The notes under the pieces: generated by a model
The model's database searches: none
What the model was told of the DNA's origin: nothing
What the model saw: the letters and a program-made list of their open reading frames with translations, nothing else
Program-made: the position numbers and the translations under genes
Origin: G963675935 sp963719005
Lineage (GTDB): Bacteria; Planctomycetota; Planctomycetia; Pirellulales; Thermoguttaceae
Assembly (NCBI GenBank): GCA_963719005.1
Contig: CAVRAR010000014.1
Span: 682,001-746,000, forward strand
Direction: 5' to 3'
Length of the DNA: 64,000 bases
Part shown: positions 59,280 through 64,000 of the stretch, in pieces
Layout: the number at the start of each line of letters is the position of its first letter
Numbering within the stretch: the stretch's first letter is position 1

Positions 59280-61298
59280 ATGGATGCGACAATGAACGTT
59301 GGCCGCCGGCTCTCGATCATGGCCGAGGCTATGCCCGACGCGATTGCCGTGGTCGAGCCGCTCGACTACGACGCCCAGGGCAAGCGGCGTTACCGGCACG
59401 TCAGCTTCCGGCAGCTCGACGACGATAGCGATCGCATCGCCCGAGGACTGCACGCGCTCGGGGTGACGCCGGGCACGCGGCTGGCCTTGCTGGTTCGCCC
59501 GGGCATCGACTTCATCTCGCTGGTTTTCGGGCTGTTCAAGTCCGGCGCCGTGGCGATTCTGATCGACCCCGGCATGGGACGACGGAACCTGATCGGCTGC
59601 CTGGCCGAGGCCGAGCCGGAAGGCTTCATCGCGATTCCGGCCGTCCAGGCGGTTCGCTGGCTGTTGCGGCGGCGATTTCCGAAAGCCCGCTTCAACGTCA
59701 CCGTCGGCCGGCGTTGGTTTTGGGACGGCATCACGCTCGAACAGTTACGAACGCCCGGGAGTGCGCAGTCGGCAGTGGGTAGTGGGCAGTGGGCAGTGGG
59801 CAGTCGGCAGTCGGCAGTGGGCAGTGCAAAACCGCAACCTGTTCGTCAATCTCCAGATCTCCAGATCTCCAAATCTCCAAATCAACAATCAACAATCAAC
59901 AATCAACAATCCGTCGTCAGCCCTCACCCTAGCCCTCTCCCAAGGGGAGAGGGGACTTTGCCCGACGACCCTGCCGCCATCATCTTCACGACCGGCAGCA
60001 CTGGTCCGCCGAAGGGCGTTCTGTATTCGCACCGCAACTTCGACGCCCAGGTGGATCAGATTCGCGAGTTCTACAACATCCAGCCCGGCGAAATCGATTT
60101 GCCCTGCTTCCCATTGTTCGGCCTGTTCAACTGCGCGATGGGCGTTACGGCGGTGATTCCCGACATGGATCCCTCGCGGCCGGCGCAGGTCGATCCGCTG
60201 AAGATCATCGAGGCGGCCAGCGATTGGCAGGCGACGCAGGCGTTCGGCTCGCCGGCGATTTGGGACCGCGTCAGCCGGTACTGCGAAACGAACGGGCTTC
60301 GCCTGCCGACGATCCGCCGCGTGCTATCGGCCGGGGCGCCGATTCCCGCCGAGGTGCTTCGCCGCACGAAGGCGTGCATCCATCCCGAGGGCGAGGTCCA
60401 CACGCCCTACGGCGCGACCGAGTCGCTGCCGGTCGCCTCGAACTCGGCCAGCGAAGTGCTCGGCAGGGCAGACATCCCTGCCTGCCGGAACGGTGGGGCA
60501 GACATTTCTGTTGGTGGGGCAGACATTCCTGTCTGCCGGGAAGAATGTGGCACATCTGGCAGACAAGAATGTCTGCCCCACCGTGATGAAGAAGGCACGG
60601 CGGCGCGAACCCGCCAAGGCGGCGGCGTGTGCGTCGGGCGGCGGTTCCGCGACATCCGCTGGAAAGTGATTCGCATCGTCGATGGCCCGATCCGGTCGAT
60701 CGAGGACGTCGAGGAATTGGGGACTGTCCCAATTTTCGCCTCAGCAAAAATGGGACTGTCCCCCTTGATGCCCCTCGATGAAATCGGCGAACTGATCGTC
60801 ACCGGGCCGCAGGTCACGCGGGCGTACGTCACGCGGACGCAATGGAACGCGCTGTCGAAGATCGCCGACGGCGGGGCGGTTTGGCACCGGATCGGCGACA
60901 GCGGCTATCTGGACGAGCAGGATCGCTTCTGGTTCTGCGGCCGCGTGGCCCATCGAGTGCTGACGGCCGACGGCCCGATGTATCCGGTCTGTTGCGAGGC
61001 GATCTTCAACGAGCACCCCGCCATCCGCCGCAGCGCGCTGGTCGGCGTCGGCCCCGCCGGCCGGCAACGCCCTGTGATTATCCTGGAACCGCATCGAGGG
61101 AAGATGCCAAAAACCGCGAAGCAGCGGGAAGCCTTGCTCGCCGAAATCCGTCAACTCGCCGCGTCGAATCCACTGACGGCCCGAATCACCGACTTCCTGC
61201 TGCATCCCCGTTTCCCGGTCGATATCCGCCACAACGCCAAGATATTCCGCGAGAAGCTGGCCGTGTGGGCGGGAAAGAAATGGAAAGCGACGCCATAG
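59280..61298 (+). CDS. OleC-like fatty acid AMP-dependent ligase with repeat insertions
   Basis: An adenylate-forming enzyme closest in motif to OleC (beta-lactone synthetase of olefin synthesis) and related fatty-acid CoA ligases: VAILIDPGMGRRNLIGCLAEAEPEGFIAIP, the P-loop IIFTTGSTGPPKGVLYSHRN, FPLFGLFNCAMGVTAVIPDMDPSRPAQV, TPYGATESLP, the adenylate motif RIGDSGYLDEQDRFWFCGR and the C-terminal Lys region DIRHNAKIFREKLAVWA. Three repeat blocks are inserted in frame: CAGTNGG and AATCAAC heptads (59761-59911), a GGGGCAGACATTC hairpin (60484-60590) and a GGGACAGTCCC hairpin (60718-60765). They make the protein about 672 residues, roughly 110 more than family norm. Whether it is functional is uncertain. 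No oleA, oleB or oleD is adjacent. Confidence 0.8.
   Translation: MDATMNVGRRLSIMAEAMPDAIAVVEPLDYDAQGKRRYRHVSFRQLDDDSDRIARGLHALGVTPGTRLALLVRPGIDFISLVFGLFKSGAVAILIDPGMGRRNLIGCLAEAEPEGFIAIPAVQAVRWLLRRRFPKARFNVTVGRRWFWDGITLEQLRTPGSAQSAVGSGQWAVGSRQSAVGSAKPQPVRQSPDLQISKSPNQQSTINNQQSVVSPHPSPLPRGEGTLPDDPAAIIFTTGSTGPPKGVLYSHRNFDAQVDQIREFYNIQPGEIDLPCFPLFGLFNCAMGVTAVIPDMDPSRPAQVDPLKIIEAASDWQATQAFGSPAIWDRVSRYCETNGLRLPTIRRVLSAGAPIPAEVLRRTKACIHPEGEVHTPYGATESLPVASNSASEVLGRADIPACRNGGADISVGGADIPVCREECGTSGRQECLPHRDEEGTAARTRQGGGVCVGRRFRDIRWKVIRIVDGPIRSIEDVEELGTVPIFASAKMGLSPLMPLDEIGELIVTGPQVTRAYVTRTQWNALSKIADGGAVWHRIGDSGYLDEQDRFWFCGRVAHRVLTADGPMYPVCCEAIFNEHPAIRRSALVGVGPAGRQRPVIILEPHRGKMPKTAKQREALLAEIRQLAASNPLTARITDFLLHPRFPVDIRHNAKIFREKLAVWAGKKWKATP
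59761..59911. repeat. Heptad and octad arrays inside the OleC-like gene
   Basis: GGCAGTN units (59763-59828) are followed by ATCTCCAG-type units and AATCAAC units (to about 59911). The arrays encode a low-complexity run (AVGSRQWAVGSRQ and later NNQQS) between the N-terminal domain and the P-loop. Confidence 0.85.
60484..60590. repeat. GGGGCAGACATTCTTGTCTGCC-family element inside the OleC-like gene (copy 3)
   Basis: Two forward arms and one reverse arm of the family (GGTGGGGCAGACATT twice, then GGCAGACAAGAATGTC) lie in frame between the adenylation motif GATESLP and the next strand. It encodes ADIPVCREECG and GRQECLPHR. Confidence 0.8.
60718..60765. repeat. GGGACAGTCCCC-type hairpin inside the OleC-like gene
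   Basis: Arms GGGGACTGTCCCAATTTTCG and AAAAATGGGACTGTCCCCC face each other. A closely related element lies at 62333-62380 inside the glycosyltransferase gene. Confidence 0.75.
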
Positions 61299-61354
61299 AC
61301 AAATACCCTTGGTGAAGAACGCTTGGTGAAGAACGTTTGCAGGCAGATTCTTGT

Positions 61355-61729
61355 ATGGTTGATGAGCGCTCCAAGACAGAAATAAAGCGGCTGGTCGAAA
61401 AAGCCGTCATGGAGGTCTGTGGGCTTCCCCGACCGGGCCTATGGTTCTGCGTGGACGAGGCGGAGGTACATGGCTCGCCACCAGATCGCATCCGGGCGTT
61501 CGCCACTCTCCATTTCACGGCTGAGGGGTCGCCGTTCTGCTGCGGCGAACCGCAGTGCCATCTCGGTCTATTCGGCGATCGGCTGGCAGAGGTGAGTGAA
61601 CATGTTCGCCACGCGATGCAACTCACTCAAGTAGTGTCAGTGGAATTCGGCGGTATCGCGGCGCGGCACCATCAAGGCACTAGATTCGATTGTGGGTCGG
61701 ATACGACTGACTCGAATCGGATGCCCTGA
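61355..61729 (+). CDS. Conserved-looking hypothetical protein
   Basis: A 124-residue acidic protein from MVDERSKTEIKRLVEKAVMEVCGLPRPGLWFCVDEAEVHGSPPDRIRAFATLHFTAEGSPFCCGEPQCHLGLFG. Codon usage is plausible and there is no better frame on either strand. The last 20 codons overlap the converging glycosyltransferase gene. I do not recognise the family. Two Cys pairs (FCCGEPQC) could bind metal. Confidence 0.5.
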   Translation: MVDERSKTEIKRLVEKAVMEVCGLPRPGLWFCVDEAEVHGSPPDRIRAFATLHFTAEGSPFCCGEPQCHLGLFGDRLAEVSEHVRHAMQLTQVVSVEFGGIAARHHQGTRFDCGSDTTDSNRMP

Positions 61730-63192
61730 GCCTGAAGACGCAGCTTCAATTCGTCGGGCGACAAATGACCGGTCTTCACTCGCTGATCGACGGCGAAGGC
61801 GTCGAAGACGAACGGCTTGCCGGCGCGGCGGCTGACGGTCATTACCGGACAGACGACCGGGCCGGGAATCGCCGCGATTTCGGCGGCCTTGCTGTCCATC
61901 GCGGCGGCGCGGCGTTCCAGGCCTGCGCGAAACTCGGGGCTGACGACCAAAAGATAGGGCGACGTGCAATCGGACGCCAAAAGCCTTCCGATCAGAATCA
62001 GAACGACGACGAACCGGCTGCGATCGATCCCCCAACGCCGCACCGACGGGATCGCGCCGAGACGGTCGAACGCCAGCCCCAATCCGATCGCTGCGGCGAC
62101 GGCCAACTCGAATTGGGCGTTGTCGTCAACGCCGGCCCCCATTTTCTGGAAGAAATGGAGCACGAAGGCAGTCACAACGAAGATCACGGTGAATCGCAGC
62201 CCGTCATCGGCCGTGCCGTTGCTTGATCCACATTTCTCACCGCGGTGTGCCACTGCTTGGAACAAGCAGTGCCAGGACGATGGGGCAAGCCCGGCACTGC
62301 TTCTGCGAAGCAGTGGCACCCTCTTATTGTTCAAGGGGACAGCCCCATTTTTGCTTGGACGAAAATTGGGACAGTCCCCGCCGCGCCGGCGATGCCATAA
62401 CCAGACGGCGAAAACGATTAGCGCGGGAGCGATCCATTGCAGGCGTCCGAGGCTGGCCAGGGCTTGGGTAAGCGAGTATTGCCGAGGCATCATCAGTTGC
62501 CGGAAGAAGACGCCGCCGTAGGCCATCCAGCAAAGAGCAAGGCCCACCGCCGCCGCACCGGCTCCCACGATCGCCGCGCGAAGTGCGAGCCGGCGATCGC
62601 CGAGCGCCAGCCAAACCAGCGTCGCGATCGGTATGGCGAACAGCGTGTGCTTGAAGAAACCGGCCAAGACCATCAGCAGGATGGCCCCTTCGACGCCGCG
62701 ATTTTTTTGGCGACAGCGGACGAACCAGACCATCGCCCAGACCATGATGGCCAGCGCGAGCAGATGCGGGTCGTTCATTCCGACGTAGCGATCGACGAAC
62801 CTCGACAGCGTGGCCAGAAACCATAGCCCCGCGAGCCCCGCCGAGAGTCGTGAGCCGCCGAACTGGCGAACGGAACAGCCGATGGCCAAGGCGATCGACG
62901 CGGTGGCAAGCAGCGACAGGGCACGGCCGACGTAGACGGCATCACCGAAAAGCGCGGACAACCCGCCGATCAGATAGAACGACAGCGGCGGATAGTTGTT
63001 GGCCACCAGTCCGTCGGGATCGGGATAGAGCGGCTTGCCCGCGCGAACGGCGTCGGCGTGGTAGGCGTTCCACGGTTCATCGACGTCGATTTCCAGCGGC
63101 AGCGTCGCCCGCCAGATGGGCCAGGCGAAGTACAAGGCGGCCAGCACCGTCAGGATGGCAAACGCGGCAAGCACGGCCGACTTTGCCGCCAT
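61672..63192 (-). CDS. GT39/ArnT-like membrane glycosyltransferase with repeat insertion
   Basis: A 506-residue protein with about 10-11 membrane helices. The first loop after helix 1 carries acidic residues expected for GT-C enzymes (LPLEIDVDEPWNAYHADAVRAGKPLY, NYPPLSFYLIGGLSALFG). GT39-type enzymes transfer sugars from polyprenyl phosphate carriers on the outer face of the membrane. Between VWLWHRRR and LRFTVIFVVTAFVLHFF, two palindromic repeats (62247-62380) are inserted in frame and encode about 50 basic and hydrophilic residues in a loop. The C-terminal soluble part is short. Acceptor unknown. Confidence 0.75.
   Translation of the reverse strand: MAAKSAVLAAFAILTVLAALYFAWPIWRATLPLEIDVDEPWNAYHADAVRAGKPLYPDPDGLVANNYPPLSFYLIGGLSALFGDAVYVGRALSLLATASIALAIGCSVRQFGGSRLSAGLAGLWFLATLSRFVDRYVGMNDPHLLALAIMVWAMVWFVRCRQKNRGVEGAILLMVLAGFFKHTLFAIPIATLVWLALGDRRLALRAAIVGAGAAAVGLALCWMAYGGVFFRQLMMPRQYSLTQALASLGRLQWIAPALIVFAVWLWHRRRGGDCPNFRPSKNGAVPLNNKRVPLLRRSSAGLAPSSWHCLFQAVAHRGEKCGSSNGTADDGLRFTVIFVVTAFVLHFFQKMGAGVDDNAQFELAVAAAIGLGLAFDRLGAIPSVRRWGIDRSRFVVVLILIGRLLASDCTSPYLLVVSPEFRAGLERRAAAMDSKAAEIAAIPGPVVCPVMTVSRRAGKPFVFDAFAVDQRVKTGHLSPDELKLRLQAQGIRFESVVSDPQSNLVP
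62247..62380. repeat. Two adjacent palindromic elements inside the glycosyltransferase gene
   Basis: The first (62247-62320) has arms GTGCCACTGCTTGGAACAAG and CTGCGAAGCAGTGGCACC and is preceded by the ATTTCTCACCGCGG flank seen at other elements. The second (62333-62380) is the GGGACAGTCCCC type. Together they add about 50 codons without stopping the frame. Confidence 0.8.
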
Positions 63193-63580
63193 TCGCGTAT
63201 GGGCGCATCGCGAGCGGCAATTCGACTTGCCCCCCCTAGGCTATCGAATTCGCGCAGACCGGCTCGTCCGCACGTGGCGGCGACGGGAAGCCGACGTCTC
63301 ATGAAGGGCCTGCCTAACGCGGGATTTCAGGCGATACACGCTCCCCCATCAGGTTTGTCGGCGCGGTAGAAACGAAGCAATTAGACGAACCGGCACAGGC
63401 GTTAAAGTCGGATTATTCACGCTCCCATACCAACCTGACACGCGAGTTTTGGAGTCGCGCATTTTGTCTCTCTTTCAAACAGACCATCTAAATGACGACG
63501 CCAGAGATTCATGCGTCCGATACAAATGTCAGGAGGGTTGCTCGCACGACGTGCGGCCTGTCATGCAAGGAGGTGAATAG
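63193..63580. other. Intergenic region between divergent genes
   Basis: About 390 bases between the glycosyltransferase (leftward) and the secreted-protein gene (rightward). No gene, RNA or clear promoter was recognised. Confidence 0.35.
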
Positions 63581-64000
63581 GTGGATGCTCGTAGACTATT
63601 CGGAACGGTTCTTTGTGCGATTGTCGTATTGTCAACAAGTGCCGCCGCTGTCTTTGGCCAGGACGCTTTGGTGACCGGCGGCAGGATGACAGGCAACGGA
63701 GACGACTCGCCACCGTCGTTTTCCGAGGCGGCGGTTGACCCGTCGCAGTGTGCCGGCTGCTGCGGCGCGGGCTTCGGCCAGCCGTGTCTCCGATGGACCG
63801 CCTCGGCCGATTTCGTCATTCTGGATCGGATCGGCAGCTTCAATCAAACGCTCGTCGAAACAGTGGCGGGCACCGTGTCGCTTCACGATGTGTCCAAGAC
63901 TCCTGGCGTCGAAATGCTCAATGCCAACGATCTTCAACAAGGCTTCGCCGGCGGGCCGAGAGTGGGCTTGATTCGTCACGGCGATTGCGGCTGCGACTTG
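63581..64000 (+). CDS. Exported protein, possibly a planctomycete beta-barrel family member (partial)
   Basis: The GTG start at 63581 has a perfect AAGGAGG 7 bases upstream. The signal peptide is LFGTVLCAIVVLSTSAAAVFGQ. The mature part has a Cys-rich stretch (CAGCCGAGFGQPC) and then RWTASADFVILDRIGSFNQTLVET, VEMLNANDLQQGFAGGPRVGLI. This start resembles planctomycete BBP7-type outer-membrane beta-barrel proteins (ADFVILDRIG position and a GGPRVGL strand), but it runs off the window after 140 codons, so the assignment is tentative. Confidence 0.65.
   Translation, partial: MDARRLFGTVLCAIVVLSTSAAAVFGQDALVTGGRMTGNGDDSPPSFSEAAVDPSQCAGCCGAGFGQPCLRWTASADFVILDRIGSFNQTLVETVAGTVSLHDVSKTPGVEMLNANDLQQGFAGGPRVGLIRHGDCGCDL

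Overview
The window looks like a GC-rich chromosomal segment of a planctomycete, most likely of the Pirellulales. The basis is the family content: PEP-CTERM exported proteins, a giant secreted protein with the planctomycete-type N-terminal motif MEPLEDRSLLS plus dockerin-like and autotransporter-type beta-strand repeats, SHD1 (SLA1 homology) domains, membrane-anchored leucine-rich-repeat proteins, a DUF362 plus polyferredoxin pair, and many dispersed palindromic repeats. No rRNA or tRNA gene and no CRISPR array was seen. One non-coding RNA gene, the signal recognition particle RNA, lies directly upstream of dnaX.

Layout. 0-8 kb: end of a RelE/ParE toxin-antitoxin pair, two PEP-CTERM genes, and a giant extracellular-protein gene with a partial copy of its 3' part recombined onto a PEP-CTERM gene. 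8-18 kb: uvrC, a nucleotidyltransferase-like gene, an NmrA-type reductase, a NiCoT nickel/cobalt permease, a histidine kinase/response regulator pair, an LRR protein and a NodT-type outer-membrane efflux lipoprotein. 17.9-24.4 kb: a BlaI repressor, an M56 (BlaR1-like) peptidase fused to HEAT and SHD1 domains, its secreted paralogue and a HEAT lipoprotein. 24.4-30 kb: a type IIG restriction-modification enzyme, an S41 protease, and DUF433 with a decayed DUF5615 partner. 30-36 kb: an IS5-family element, a TIM-barrel plus desaturase-Rieske-NqrF fusion operon, and an IS110 element. 36-43.5 kb: hemG/hemY, an RNase Z-like hydrolase, scpA, a HIT protein, an aminotransferase and carA with a structured leader. 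43.6-48 kb: a defence-like island with PIN plus partner, ParA plus HEPN, and a small gene split by a complete IS3 element. 48-56 kb: DUF362 and polyferredoxin, then rpoN, recR, ybaB, dnaX and SRP RNA on the minus strand. 56-64 kb: a PAP2 remnant, a DUF2089-regulated membrane protein, mntP with DUF2442 and DUF4160, an OleC-like ligase, a GT39-like glycosyltransferase and the start of a secreted protein.

Two patterns cut across the window. First, about 14 conserved genes, including carA, dnaX, uvrC and hemG, carry a single-base frameshift, usually in a short homopolymer. That pattern points to uncorrected indels in the assembly rather than to real pseudogenes. Second, there are at least ten families of inverted or 7-bp-periodic repeats. 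Several sit in frame inside coding sequences (hemG, dnaX, the M56 gene, the OleC-like gene, the glycosyltransferase) or form the tail of a protein (scpA).

The most unusual gene content is the 756-residue desaturase-Rieske-NqrF fusion next to a xylose-isomerase-like protein, and the overlapping ParA-HEPN gene pair.
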